Part shown: one piece after another, positions 22,500 to 35,076 of the stretch
Position numbering within the stretch: the stretch's first letter is position 1
How the letters are laid out: each line of letters opens with the position of its first letter
Assembly (NCBI GenBank): GCA_963921425.1
Contig: OY992833.1
Location: 13,495,738 to 13,559,737 of the forward strand
Length of the DNA stretch: 64,000 bases
Reading direction: 5' to 3'
DNA from: Dryas octopetala
Lineage: Eukaryota; Streptophyta; Magnoliopsida; Rosales; Rosaceae
The notes under the pieces: generated by a model
Seen by the model: only the letters and a program-made list of their open reading frames with translations
What the model was told of the DNA's origin: nothing
The model's database searches: none
Translations under genes and position numbers: made by a program

Positions 22500-24550
22500 A
22501 TCTCTGTAAGGATTTTTTTTTTTTTCTTTAATCAGGCGTCACTGCGTGCATCAGCAATCAGCTTAACTCCAGTAATTCATGATTGTTTACTATGGATTAG
22601 CCCGGCCAAACAAAACATTGTTCTTATTTATAAAATAATATATGATTTGTTAGCAAAAAAAAAAATGTATGATTAAGGTATGGAATAGGAAATTTCCTTG
22701 CACATGTTCTGTATAACATATATGTGCGGGGGGGAATGAGCAGTGATATATATGGGTTAGCCATATATATATATGACTTGAAAGGACCAATGTCGTCTTA
22801 AGATATTGCAACCTGGGATTAGGATATTGTCGAGTAGTACAATCCTCTTGGCCAGTTTGTGGTGATTTGAAATTTGAATGGTGAGTTTGAACTGTGTGGA
22901 GAGGATCTCATTAGATGCATGCATCTTATGAGGCAAAAGGGGTTTGGCATTTATTTGATAATTCTACGTGTGGTTATATTTCTCGAAAGTATAATTAAGT
23001 TGTATATGCACTTGCTAGTTCCTATAGTTTATCTCATTTCCCACTTTTATCACCGTACGTAATTTTAATTTTGCTTATTTTAGTCTTGTGGCCGGTTTAA
23101 TTATGTTTGCAATTAGGTCTCAATCCCTAACCCATCAATGCCAGAGACGAAAACTGACGTGGGAGCACGTGTTGGGCACATGGACGTGGGCATTTTGGAC
23201 CTTTCAAATAGCCTATGTCTTTGACCCCAAAGATTTTAATTATTAAATTAATTGTAAAATTTGAAACTACAAGGATGAAAGTGAAAAAAAAAACAATTTT
23301 AGTCCTTGTGTTTTATATTGTTTACAATTTTACAAAATTCAAATTTTTAATTTGAGGATAAATTATCCATTTGTTATTAAGAAAAAAAATTTTGGGGTTG
23401 AAAGATCGATCATGCATCTTATGTGTTTTCTAAAACTAATTTCAATTTTCACTTTTGTATTTATTTGCTAATCTTAAAAGCGCTTATAATCAGTAGCACT
23501 TTTGCTAGAAGCGATTCTGTTCATAAGCACATACAAATTTTTATAAAAATTTCAAGTGCTTCATGCAAAAGTACTTGGAAATGCTTCTTGAGGAAGCACC
23601 TGTCAGGTGCTTCTCAAAAAATCACTTAAAAACGCTTTTATAACCTAGAAGCACTTTTATTTATTTATGCCAACGCAACAAAAAGCGTTTTTACTAATCT
23701 GAAAGCGCTTTTACCAATTCTAAAAGTACTGTCAAACGGATCCTTAGGCTCACAAAATTGTTAGGGTTTGAATTTAAGTTTCTTTAAATTTTTGTTTGAA
23801 AATCAAATTTGAGGTTACATATATGATTTTTGGACATTTTTGAGTAAAACTCACGAATTTAAACAAGTTATTAGTTTCAATTTGAGAAAAGAAAATTTTG
23901 TTTGGTAGAAAATGTCTTAAGATTGCAAATAATATAAAACAGAAGGACAAACTGCAGAGTTCTAAAACATAAAGACCAAATCTTATTATTTTCCCTATAA
24001 ATAAATAGAAAAAAAAATTATCGAAATTTTCTTATTTTCTATTTTCTCCAAATTCATAAATTCACCAAAAATAGCTCGAGACTCCAAATAATTCACCGAA
24101 AAATTTTACGGACTCGTATTGATGAGTACTAATTTCCTATGGCCTCAAACTAGTCAAATTGCTTTTAAAAAAATTATGAAAAATCATACTCTCATAATTT
24201 AATTCTAAAAATAATAATAATCATCAAATTCTTGAATTTTCATTTTCTAAAATTCATTTCCACACAACTAAGCTCTAGAACCACAACCAAAGGTCTAAGT
24301 TAGTTAAAATAAACTTAAATAAATTTATAATTCCTTTAAACAAACCTTAAAACAAGTTTGAAAAATTTAAGTAACAAAATTACCATAAGCCAAAATTTGG
24401 GTTGTTACACTCAGTGAAGAAAAAACTTGGTTGGGTGAGAGGCACGAGAAAAAAAGGAAGGAAAGATAAAAAATAAAAATAAAAAAAAGACTTAAGAGAG
24501 AGGCACGGGGAAAAAATGTAAAGAAGAAAAAAAAAAAAAGGAGGGGGGGT
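22500..24550. other. Noncoding sequence with transposon-derived scraps
   Basis: About 22,620-22,700 is the unit flank shared with 6.0 and 18.6 kb. About 23,440-23,745 is rich in AAGCGCTTTTA/AAGCACTTTT inverted motifs and ends TGTCAAACGGATCC, which looks like one arm of a hAT-type MITE without its partner. About 24,040-24,130 is homologous to the inner arm of the Mutator-like element at 45.6 kb (shared ACGGACTCGT). No gene is supported. Confidence 0.45.
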
Positions 24551-24552
24551 TT

Positions 24553-25046
24553 GGGGCCTTTCGGCAATTGGAAAGAAAAAAAAGTTTGGGATTTCGATCG
24601 TTTAGTTATTTTAAACCTTAAACTCTAATACATTTCTATAAAAAAATAATTAAAAGTATCCAAAGGGCCTAAAACCTAATATCCTAAAGAATATAGAGTA
24701 TATAGGGTTTAATATATAAATTATAGAGTATAAAGAGTATTAGGGTATATAGATTATATAGAATATTAGGGTTTAGATTTTAGTGTATAATTAAATTATA
24801 TACTAATTTTATTTATTCATTAAATTAATTTTATTTAACAGTATTTGCTACAGCGCGCATTATATTCACCTTATATCACATGAAACCTATTATATAATTT
24901 GGTTTTTTCAATGTTTTTTATCAATTTAGTAGATAATATGTTAAATAAACATATAGTAAAGTTTCATTAAAAAATTTTGTATTTTGTCGAAATTTAAAAA
25001 TTTTCGAAATTTTCGTCGAAATCCGAAATTTAATTCCTTGAATAGA
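24553..25046 (+). mobile_element. Truncated copy of the hAT-like element
   Basis: This block runs parallel to 32,885-33,461 over nearly its whole length (shared CAATTGGAAAGAAAAAAAAG, TTTAACAGTATTTGCT, GCGCATTATATTCACCTTAT) and ends with the same terminus, TTCCTTG. The left inverted end seen at 32,083 is not present here, so it is 5'-truncated or the left half has been replaced by purine-rich sequence. It has no coding capacity. Confidence 0.65.
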
Positions 25047-25938
25047 ATGAACTGTAATTTGAATTGGGGTAATTTGGGGCTATTGCTAAAAGTAGCATGG
25101 TTCCGCAAAAACCCTCATATTTTATTATCTTGTCTATGAAATGAACTGTACAGTTAGAATTCATATATGATTTCTGCTCATTCTTTTATGTGAGAATCAC
25201 TATTCAAGCTCTAACTCTAATACCCGAAAAGGTGAAAGAAAATGAATGAGCAACCAACATCTCCATGAACAAGAATTGTTGAACCCGGAGACTGCGTTGA
25301 AGATCGAGCTTTTGAAGTTCACGCTAGAGTCTCACATAAAGGGTTCCCTGGAAATCGATCTAGCCCACTGACTTCTGCTCCAACCTCCTTCTCAACTCCA
25401 CTGGTACGCTTTACTAACTTCTCTTTGTCATTCTCTTTTTGGCACCTGGGAAAATGGAAAAAAATAGATATATATGTGGGGAACAACTGTCCTACATTTT
25501 GTCTGAATTTATTGTTAGTTTTGAGAATGGTCCCTATTTTGGTTTATATTCAATATACTAAAAGTGTTTGAGGAAGATGAGATTTTTCTGCCCTTTAATT
25601 GTTTCAGATTGTATACATGGAGACACATACACCATATCCTTTATACAGGCATTTAGCATTATCTCTGTATATATGAATCCATCATTTGTGGAGGATTTTG
25701 TGGGACACATAACAAATCTACATTGTTTAATGAAGGCAATGACTTGATGGAGAAAGAGAGTGGGATGAGCTGGTAGTGCATCAGGGTTCAAAATTAGTAA
25801 ATGTACATATGTGTATAGATGACGTTTCTTTTTTAGTTATTCTTGTAGTTTGTATTCTATTTTCTTTTAAGACTAAACTTTACCACTATATTTAATTATT
25901 TATCATGATTAATTGATTATATTGTAATTCATCATATT
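25047..25938. other. Spacer with a possible short exon-like block
   Basis: Around 25,230-25,400 the base composition is less AT-rich. One frame reads NPETALKIELLKFTLESHIK, ending near a possible splice donor (CACTG then GTACGC). I do not recognise the product and there is no second exon, so it is left unassigned. The remainder is AT-rich noncoding sequence. Confidence 0.35.
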
Positions 25939-26138
25939 CCTCTGGTACATCATTGTTTCGATGTTTTGAAGCTTAGGTTCTCCAGAACTACACCACCTTC
26001 CTCTTCATCTTGGCCTTCACACCCCTCAGAAATCTTAAACATTTTTTCAATGGAAACCCAAAACACAATGAGTAGTAAATAGAGATGGACTTTAAGCTTG
26101 ATTTGTGCACAGAACTCAGTCTTTAGGCCATTTTTATA
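25939..26138 (-). pseudogene. Array copy D: TATA box and leader exon, donor lost
   Basis: A TATAAAAA box at 26,131-26,138 and a leader with ATG and acidic frame (MFKISEGCEGQDEEEGG...) match the other copies. The splice donor is changed from GTATA to GAATA, which would prevent normal splicing. The flank beyond it (26,430-26,900) matches 5,970-6,300, so copies A and D share over 1 kb. Confidence 0.5.
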
Positions 26139-26691
26139 GATAAATAGACGATTAATCTAGAAGGATGATTTTGGAAAACCAATGGGCTGTCTTTGTCAAG
26201 ATTAAGTGAATCTGGTTTTAGGTTTTCTATATGTTTGGCAAGTGAAGCGCCAGCTCCATATATATGTCCAACTGTGTTTGACAGATGCTGGGCTGTTGGA
26301 TTCATCCATATCTCTACAAGGATTTCTTTCCTTTTTTTTCATGATGCGTTCAGCCTGATATTAAGTGCTGCTAGCTATTTCATGATTTTTTTTTTTTTTT
26401 TTATAAGAGCAATATATACGATTTCTTAGTAAAAAAAGAATTGATTTAAAAAGTATATATGGAATAGGGAATTTCCTTTTACATGTATTCAAAATATAAT
26501 TTTTAATAGAATGGCCAAAAAAACAAATAATTTTTAATAGTATTTTTTATATATGTTCAGAAAATAATATTACTCTATTAATCAAATTAAGTTAAATTGT
26601 GAAACTTGTAATCTAGGAATCGTTTTCGATAATACTAATATACAAAAATGATAAGTGACAAGAGAGTGATCGATGATGATTGTGAAAAATA

Positions 26692-26790
26692 CCAGTAGTG
26701 CTAGACATCCCACATTTTTATACCATAATTTTATACCACCTTATGTGGCAACTTACATGGCATTCATGCATTCAATATTTCATATAAGAG
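26692..26790. mobile_element. Partial copy of the 201-bp Mutator-like MITE
   Basis: Nearly identical to the left half of the element at 18,993-19,193 (AGTAGTGCTAGACATCCCAC onwards). It breaks off after about 95 bp, with no right inverted repeat and no duplication seen. It is absent from the corresponding site in copy A near 6.18 kb. Confidence 0.65.
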
Positions 26791-27094
26791 ATCGAACGTG
26801 GTCTTTTGTCATATATATTTAAACTAGTTTCTGGAGAGTTTTGGCTTCAATTTTCTTTTCATTTTATTTCAATTTCGTGAATACAAAGGAGCCAATTTAC
26901 CAGCCATAAATCCTCAAACCAGCTCTCGCATCAACTCTTCATCTCCCCACAGAAAAGTCGTGAGAATGGTGGGGGCTGCTGAGATTTGGCAGTGGCCAAA
27001 GTCGTAAGACAAATGGGCTTTCGCTTTGGTCAATGGTCATTGCTTCGTCTCATGTATTGCCAAAGCTTTTGAGTCTAATATACCTAAACTCTGA

Positions 27095-27275
27095 TAAATT
27101 ATTTTGTATATCTGATACACCGTTACGTGGTGTAATTAATCTTACATGTCATAATATGAGTGGTTGTTATTAATATTATACCCTATTAATATCAAAATAC
27201 CGTCCAATAATACTCTTACACGTTGTATTGGTTACTCTACGTGGTGGTGTATCGGATACACCCAATAATTTTTCG
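27095..27275. mobile_element. Fold-back MITE, about 180 bp
   Basis: The left arm AAATTATTTTGTATATCTGA TACACC...ACGTGGTGTAATTAATCTTACATG pairs with the right arm read on the other strand, AAATTATTGGGTGTATCCGA TACACC...ACGTAGAGTAACCAATACAACGTG. The two arms of about 60 bp make most of the element. A target duplication is not clear, so the superfamily is undetermined. Confidence 0.6.
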
Positions 27276-30200
27276 TGAAGAAGCTAATATATATATATAT
27301 ATATAAGAGTAATTGACTATATGGGACCCATTAGGTATAAGATCTAATTATTAGTTGTACATTATTTATTTTGTTGGACTTATTTACAAATGTGAAATTA
27401 TTTATTTTGTTATGAAATGGATGAGTTGTTAGACAGTAGAATTTGATTTGAATCTAACTAGAGGAAAAGTAGTCAAATGTACTTACTATTCAACCAAAAA
27501 AAAAAAAAGAGACTTACTATACTATTGTCGATTTTAATGATCTTCAGTTAGAGATTTACCCCCAAACTAGTGAGACCCATATTCTAGCTCAATTTGTTTA
27601 AGGTGTAGAAACAAGGGAAATACCAAGGAATCGAGAACAAGCAGGCCAACCTAAACCTCACATGCAGCATCTCCAAGATCTATCATGAGAACAAAGGTAA
27701 GGGCATATTTCGTGAACCCTCGCCACTATGGAGTGACCTCAGAGTGTCCTGAGTGCCCAAAGACTTGGAACCGAAGAAGCCAGAGGAACCCACAGAGATG
27801 GCCGAGAAAAGAAACCACAGGATTGGAAGCAGAATCTTTCTTGGTGTCAGCACATAACCTCAACTGGAGCTTAACTCGGCGTCCCTTCCCCATATTCTGA
27901 GAATAAAAACAAAGACGAGCGGGACAGTTGGAAATATAGGCAAAGCTAGGTATTTATAAGAACGTTCTTGCATTTTGTTGATCTTTAGCTTAACTCACGT
28001 TATCTACATGCTTAATGTTGATCAAAATCTTGGGAACTTTGAATTTCAAAAAACAGTTAAAGATTATCCCAGTTTTTAATAGACTAAATGCTTATTTTCA
28101 AAAACTAAAATCACAACATGTTTGGTACACTAGAACCGAACATGTTATGAGTCGTTTGGCAATAAAGCACCGAACATAGTGTTGTATGTTCGGCCATAGA
28201 CTACCAAACACCTCTAAAAAATTTAGGAAAAAGGTGTTTGGTGGTTGCCAACCGTATATCCTTCTACCCGTTTGGTTGTAAGCCGCCGAACATCCTTCTA
28301 CCCGTTCAGTTGTTCTCGATCTGCTAAACATCTTTATACTTGTTTGGTTAACCATTGCTAAACAAAATCCGAAATTTCAAAACTCTCCCATTTGTGTTCA
28401 AGTTCGACATTAAACAACTAGGATTGAAACTATTACAGTCTAGAAATAATTTTTTGATGTAGAGGGCAATGGGTGGTGGTGTTGGGTGGTGGATAGTGAG
28501 GTATTAGCGTTGGGTGTTGGGTGTTGGGTGGTGGGTGGTGGTGATGGTGTTGGGTGTGTTCTTGGGTATAAAGAGGAAGAATAGGTTAGGTTTGTTTGTT
28601 GGGTTTTAGTAAGGGTATTTTTGGAAAAAATGTTGGGTGTACTAATAAGTTTTTAAAATTTTTAAATTGAAGGTGGGTGTAAAGAGTATATGTGTTGGGG
28701 CGACAAATAAAAAATTTGGGTCCGAATAGCAGCACTAGTGTTAGGGGGGCTGATTTCATCTTTACATCAAAGCACTCTAGTGGCCGGCTTTCCACAAGCC
28801 AAATATGGTAGTGCTCTCTCTCCTATACAATTGTAAATCTCCAATTCATAAATACAAAAATATACACGGGATGTAGTCCAAATTGGGTGAACCACCAGAA
28901 AATCTCTTGTGTTCTTAATTCTCTATGTTTCTATGCTTACAACCCATTATTTACGTTGATGAACCGATTTTTGCATCAACAGTTATGATATTGTTACTAA
29001 GCCTGAAATTCTGATATCATCTTTAATCTCACGATTCAAATCAAGCACGGTAGGGAAGTATACACAAAATTTCAACATTTTGGCAGATGGTGTAGAGAAA
29101 ATATGGTTAGGAAGGTCAAGAGAATCAGTTATAGGGATAAATTTTGGAAGTGCTTGGAAGGAGAGCTACAAGAGTACATTTTAAATTGCCAGACTCTTGC
29201 ATTCCAAGAGATAATTTATTGGTTTCAGAAGAGCAAATGCATCAGCTGCACCTAATGTGCACGCTTATGTGGTCCAATAGCCGAGGTCTAGCTATGACCA
29301 ACAAATGCATTGGATATTATGTGGCCAAACTCAAATAGGGGAGTCTAGCAGGAAAACGATAGGTTCAACTTAACTTGAATGCTAAGAAAGTTTGAAGTTT
29401 GAACTAACATAATATGCTGATATGTCAAAATCATAATTACTTCTGTTCACTCAAACTACTAGCTTAGGCAGAGCCATGCTTGAACTTTGCTATAGGCTTT
29501 ATCTCTAATTTTCTTTTTCCTTTATTTTTTTAAAAAGCTAGGAATGATAATTGATATAAAGAACCTCAATTGACCATAACTGCTTAAACTGAGATAAGAC
29601 CTTCTTTCTATTTGTTTAACCACTAAACCAGATCTGGACTTACACCATTCTGAATTTTGGTTGAGCTACAACTCCAGTTTATATTTTTAGATTGACAAGT
29701 GAAATTCATACAACATATCATGTCAATTGCAAATGAACAATGATAGACAAATTGTGTTTGTGCAACATTCTTAACATGTCAATAGAATACACCATACAAA
29801 ATAATAGATTTAGGCAGTTGGTCACACAACTAATAAAAAGTATGGTACAAATTTATTTTGTTGAAAATAGAAAACTATTGCAAACACCATATAACATTTC
29901 AACAGAATACACCATACCAAATAAGGCAGATTTGCAACACACTTGCTTAAATAACATGAATAGTAATTCACTGAATATTAGCTTACCAGCTTGTATTGCT
30001 AACGAGCTTTAGCTAGAGTCCCATTTATGTCAATGCCATCCAAAGTGGTAAACACCAAACAGAGTCCCATTTATGTCCTTTGTAAACGGTCATGTTTCTC
30101 CTGTTTCAGTTAGAAATGCGATAATATATTGAAAAGACATTGCCCTTAACTAAAGAATTGTTTCTTTCGAGCATTTTATCAAACAGTTTTTAAACATATC

Positions 30201-30530
30201 CTTTTTCACATTCTGTTCATTCAATTCTGCCCTACAACATGTGGCAATGCAAGAAACATATAAAATAGGTGGTTTACAAATCATAACAGGTGGCAATGTA
30301 AGAAACATTTACAGTAGGTGGTTCACAACAAGTGGCAACGTAACAAGCATTTACAATAGGCAATTGTGAAATCGCTCAACAGAAATACACACACACCTAA
30401 GCACCTTCCAAAAGTAAAAAAAAAAAAAAAAAAAAAAGTAAATAAGAATTAATTAATAAAAACAACAAATAAAAGTATTCAAATAAAAAGAAATCCAACT
30501 GATTCCAAAGTTCCAAACAAACCATTAAAA
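27276..30530. other. Noncoding stretch, nothing recognised
   Basis: No gene is supported. A minisatellite lies at 28,468-28,560. The plus-strand frame at 27,685-27,900 and the block at about 29,090-29,340 are the least AT-rich parts but match nothing I know. A poly(A) run of about 22 bases is at 30,417-30,438. Confidence 0.4.
28468..28560. repeat. G/T-rich minisatellite
   Basis: Irregular tandem copies of GGTGTTGGGTGGTGG and GGGTGTT. Confidence 0.85.
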
Positions 30531-30627
30531 AATATTGAATATATCTATATCTGCACAGCCGCAGAGATGCCACACGTGTCCAAAAGGGTCCGTAAGCTCA
30601 ACACGAGTTCGAACATCCTCCACTGTC

Positions 30628-31137
30628 TCATTCAGAACAGTCCAATCCAAGTCCCGAGCCTTGTTTACAGTAATTTTCATACTGTTCAAAAAATTGGCTA
30701 GTCTCGGAATTCCCCACCACCAACTGTGGAGTCACTGTCGTGATCTTCGCCTTGTCCAATCTGGCCTCCTGCTTCTCCTTCGATTGTTTTAAAGCCTCAA
30801 TTCTCCTTGTTGCTTGCTTCCCATTGAGTGATTCGTTGTTCATTCTTTTCACGCTACCAAGTAAAATGTGATAAGCTGTAGCCTAATCCGTTGTGAAATT
30901 ATGCCCAAAAGGGTCCAAAATCCTAGCATTCAGAACACTAGGTCGATACACGTCTTCCACTATATTCTGGACAAGTTCACAACCCAGCCGTAGATACTTT
31001 ACCACCGAAGAAGCTAAGTCCGTAGACTCAAGCTATAAACAAAGAGCAAGACGCTGCAGCTGAGTAGATGTTGCATATTCTGTGATAACAATGACCAGAA
31101 TATGTGGAGTCAGCTTCTCTATATACACTTCTTCCAT
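30628..31137 (-). pseudogene. Unidentified plant gene fragment, two in-frame stops
   Basis: From an ATG at 31,137 the minus strand reads in a single frame for about 170 codons, interrupted by two in-frame stops. Text includes MEEVYIEKLTPHILVIVITE, STQLQRLALCL, VVKYLRLGCELVQNIVEDVY, PSVLNARILDPFGHNF and ALKQSKEKQEARLDKAKIT, and it ends LDCSE at 30,628. The composition and long open stretches say it was once coding, and it looks intronless, possibly a processed copy. The Lys/Glu-rich part near the end could be helical. I do not recognise the family. A pyrimidine- and GA-rich leader of about 150 bases lies upstream. Confidence 0.55.
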
Positions 31138-32074
31138 GAGTAGATCTAGATATGAGAGCACAACACTGAAAATTTGAAAGGGAGAGATAGAGAAGAGAGA
31201 GAGAGAGAGAAACTGAAATTTGAAATTGTGTGACTGATGAGGCGGGAGAGGGAGGGAAGGGGTATTTAGAGAATGGCCTGAGGGAGAGTTAGTTAGAGGA
31301 GGGGAGTTTATTTATTTTATTGACAAGTTTCTAGAAGTTCAAGGCGGGACGGTGAGTGTAGTGTGCATAAGTGGGGCTGACGAGTTGTAAAAATAGAGTA
31401 TGATGGTTACCATGCATGGGTATGCCCAATTCTTCATATTTTTTGTACATGTACCAAATTTGAATTTGAGAGGTGTCGTTTTCGTTGGACTGCGTCCTTT
31501 GGTAGACTCAGTTGGAGATCTTATTTTTGGCGCGAGCGCGAGAGATCTGAGTAGCTGGTCCGTTATTAATTGTGGTGTGGTTCTTACACCATAAAAATGG
31601 CACCATATACATTTATTTTGAATATGTACACACATAATGAATATATTGTTTAGAATAATAACAGATGGATGAGAAAATACCTTAGGTTGATGTTGTTGTG
31701 CATTGTAGAAATATTTTTGAGAAATTTTATTCAATAACCCAGTTAAATACCCCTTAAACTTTTTTGACCACCTAGCCTCAAAATTAACTTTTATGACCCT
31801 TTTTCCTGTGAAATACCTATAATACCTTTCATATAAAAACCTTTTTTTTTTTTAACTGTAGCTTTTTTTTTTTTCCCTTTCTCTTCCCCAGCCAACCATT
31901 GCCCTCTCGCTGCCGCAATCGTCGAAGCCCCCATCCCCCGCCGCTGCAGCAAACCCGGCCAGCAAAATAACCTAGGTGGAGAGTTCTTAATTTCTAGTTG
32001 GAACAACTTTGTACCTCAATGTTCATCTTACAATTTTTTGTTGCAACGTTTTGTTAGTTATCTTTAACTTTGAA
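31138..32074. other. Noncoding flank
   Basis: GA-rich leader-like sequence to about 31,290 belongs with the pseudogene at 30.6-31.1 kb. Beyond it no gene is supported. A GC-richer block at 31,890-31,975 has no recognisable product. Confidence 0.4.
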
Positions 32075-32082
32075 GTGCTTAC

Positions 32083-33461
32083 CAAGGTATAAAATTTCGT
32101 TTTTCAGAGGTGTGGAAATTTTAACAGGTATTCATCCAAATTTCGTCGAAATTTCAGAAATTTCGCTCACCACTGCTCTGTTTTTTCCCTCTCTGTCCAA
32201 AGTCCAAACCCAGCAAAATTGTAAAAAATAGTTCAAACCCAGCCAAAATATACCCAGCAAAACACAGTTCATAATAAACCCAACCAACGGAGAGGGAGGG
32301 AGAACCGATCGCGGAGGAGAGGAGGAAGAGGAGACCCAGCCAAAATAAAACCAGCCAACGAGGAGGGAGGGAGAAGAGATCGGGGAGGAGATGGAGGAAG
32401 GAAGCAGGAGGAAGAGATGTGCGCGACTGGGTTGGGAGAGAGAAATGGGAGGGAAGAAGAGAGATGGGCTGGGAGAAGAAAAGAGATGGGCTGGGAGAAG
32501 AAGAGAGAGAAGAGACAGTCACGGGAAGGGAAGGAAAAGGAAGGAAAGAAAAAGAAAGGAAAAGAAAGAAAAGAAAGAGAAAAGAAAGGAAAGAAAAAAA
32601 AGAAAAGAGAAAAAAGAAAAAGAAAGAAAAGTTGGTGGTACGTGTTGATGAGGTGATGGCCAAAATTGGTGTTTTGTGATCTTTGGCAGTTTTGGCAGCA
32701 CATAATTTATGGCCATATTTGGTCAACATAAAAATATATAGTAAGATAGTAATATAAACAAATAATTGTATTCCTTATCTTTTCATTTAAAGATTAGAAA
32801 AAGTTATAATCCAACTTATAAAATCGTATTATATTTTTAAATCGAACAATTGTTAAGAAAAAAATAAAAGGTTAAGGGTTGATTGGAATTTGGGGTCTTT
32901 GGGCAATTGGAAAGAAAAAAAAGAGTTTAGGATTTCGTTAGACTCTTTTGAGATTTCGTTTAGTTATTTTTAAACTCTAAACTCTAATATATTTCTATAT
33001 AAAAAATAATTAAAAATACCCTAAAGGACCTAAACCCTAATATCTTATACAATATCATAAACAATATAGAGTATAAATTATAAAGTATATGGGTTTAGTA
33101 TATAGATTACAAAGTATAAAAAGTATTAGGATATATAAAGTATATATGATTTAATGTATAGATTATAGAATATAAAGAATATACTAATTTTATTTAACAG
33201 TATTTGCTCCAGTGCGCATTATATTCACCTTATATCACATGAAAATTACTATATAATTTGATTTCTTCAATGTTTTTTATTAATTTAGTAGATAATATGT
33301 TAAATAAACATATATATGGTAAAATTTCATTCAAAATTTCCATATTTTGATAGCAATTTCCGTCTAATTTCTGTCGAAATTTTAAAATCTTCGAAATTTC
33401 CGTCGAAATTTCGATGAAATTTCCATCAAAATTTCCTCGAAACCCGAAATTTTATTCCTTG
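32083..33461. mobile_element. Nonautonomous hAT-like element with 8-bp TSD
   Basis: GTGCTTAC is duplicated exactly at 32,075-32,082 and 33,462-33,469. The 1,379-bp element between has short inverted ends, left CAAGGTATAAAATTTCG and right end on the other strand CAAGGAATAAAATTTCG (one mismatch). An 8-bp duplication and short termini fit the hAT superfamily. There is no transposase. The interior holds a strand-asymmetric purine-rich block (about 32,280-32,640) and a set of CCTAAACCCTAATAT-like motifs. A truncated relative is at 24,553-25,046. Confidence 0.85.
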
Positions 33462-34269
33462 GTGCTTACATAGAAGAAAAAGTTCTCTTGTAGAAGGAAA
33501 CATGAAAAAGGGAGTAAGAGCAAATATATTATTTTTAAAGTCAAAGTAAAGAAAAGCAAAGCAGAAAATTTTTCTAGAGCTAGCCAGAATGCATCTATTG
33601 ACTAAAAAATCTTTCTTATTAAGTATCCACTATTTAGCTAAGTGATTCCAACATCAAATTCACCTATTTTTGACCATATATATAAGAATGTGATCCTTAT
33701 ATCTAGTAAGACCTATATGTTCACAAGGATATGAAATATTCTGCATGGACCTTGAAAAAATTGGTTAGACCAAGTAATCATTGTACGTTGTCTCTCCTAT
33801 AACCTTTATTTTCTTTTATATAGAAAACGAAAGACTTTATTTGCAAGTTACAAACCAGACCAAACTAAATAAACTTAGCCTATTACATCCAGGAATGGAA
33901 CTACAAACTTCTCTCTAACTACAAATTTAATTAATAACACAACTAAGATCAAGTCACAGATGGCCTGCGATCCAAATGAGAATATTAAAAGAACTGTCTT
34001 TAAAGACAGCATAAACCGATGCCTATTAAGAAGCTCAAAGTCTTATTCTATCCAATAATAGTGTCACCTTATCCCCTGGCCTTTCTTCGAAAATTCTAAC
34101 GTCCTCTTTAACCAAACCACCCAAAATATATTCAATGCACACCACAATTCCATAAACTTTTTTCCTTCCACCCAAAAGCACAATGCTTCTTAATTAATAA
34201 AGACATGGAAGTGGCTAGAATCACCCAACTCAATATTGCCTCATAACAGTTTTGCCACAATCTAAGGGC
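33462..34269 (-). pseudogene. Spacer with a LINE 3'-end-like relic
   Basis: On the minus strand about 34,260-33,960 shows LWQNCYEAILSWVI, KKHCAFGWKEKSLWNCG and, in another frame, WVVWLKRTLEFSKK and FSFGSQAICDL. These resemble the zinc-binding region and short tail that close many plant LINE open reading frames (a WxxWxxRNxxIFE-like line). Frames are broken. The first 350 bases of this stretch hold nothing recognisable. The assignment is tentative. Confidence 0.4.
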
Positions 34270-34277
34270 AATTTGGC

Positions 34278-35076
34278 TAGGGCTGAGTTTTTTTTTTACC
34301 GATTTATCAAAAAATATCATTACTGTACTGGTACTGTACCGATCAGTATGATAATTTTCTTTTTGAATTTTCGGTATCGGAGTAAATACCGTACCGTACC
34401 AGACAAAAACAAGATCGAAACGGTATTGATATACCTATACTGACGGTATACCAATTCGATACCGTACCTCATTCTCTTCTTCTTCTTCTTCTCTGGTTTC
34501 AGATTTGCAGAAACCAGTTCTTCTTCTTCTTTTTTCATCTGGTTTCTGCGTCTTTTTTTTTTTTTTTTTTGGGTCTTAGTCTTGGGTTTTTTTGGGCGTT
34601 TGTCTTTTATTTTTTTTGGTTCATTTGTTTTGTGTTTTTAATGGAGTCAAGCCCAAAGTCTCACACACCCACACCACTAAATGTCAAAATCCCTAACACT
34701 TTAATACCAATTACCCAGCCACCACCATCATTCGATCTCAGCTCTCTCTCTCTCTCTCTCTTTCTTTGCGATCCCACCACCACCATCTCACTTATCTCTC
34801 CTACTCTCTGTCTTATCTCCCTCCCTTTCTTTGTCTTATCTCTCTCTGATTTCTTTAATTTGGGTTGATCTCTCTTTAATTTTTGGTTGTTGGTGTTGTT
34901 GTCGGCAGGCCTAATACCGCTCCAACACCGCCCTTCTCCGACCGGTACTAAAGTGAACGGATACCGACTACCGTCGGTACGGTATTAAAGCAAAAACTCT
35001 CCTCTCGACACCTATCGATCGAAATTCGGTATTGATGTTTCGGTACGGTAATCGTACCATACCCACCGTTTGCAAA
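34278..35076. mobile_element. Probable hAT-like element rich in GGTACGGTA motifs
   Basis: The segment starts TAGGGCTGAG and is flanked by near-identical 8-mers (AATTTGGC at 34,270-34,277 and TATTTGGC at 35,077-35,084). Both ends carry inverted clusters of GTACCGTACC/GGTACGGTA motifs, typical of a common plant hAT group whose termini read TAGGGGTGGG...GGTACGG. The right end is less regular (CCACCGTTTGCAAA), so the boundary is approximate. No transposase is present. Confidence 0.5.

Noticed and set aside
23440..23745. hAT-like MITE
   Set aside because: Only one plausible terminus is seen; no inverted partner or target duplication was found, so it is mentioned only as a scrap.
32154..32729. Long overlapping reading frames on both strands (up to 191 codons)
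   Set aside because: They are produced by a GA/CT-rich low-complexity block inside a hAT-like element; the translations are Lys/Glu or Phe/Ser/Leu strings with no domain.
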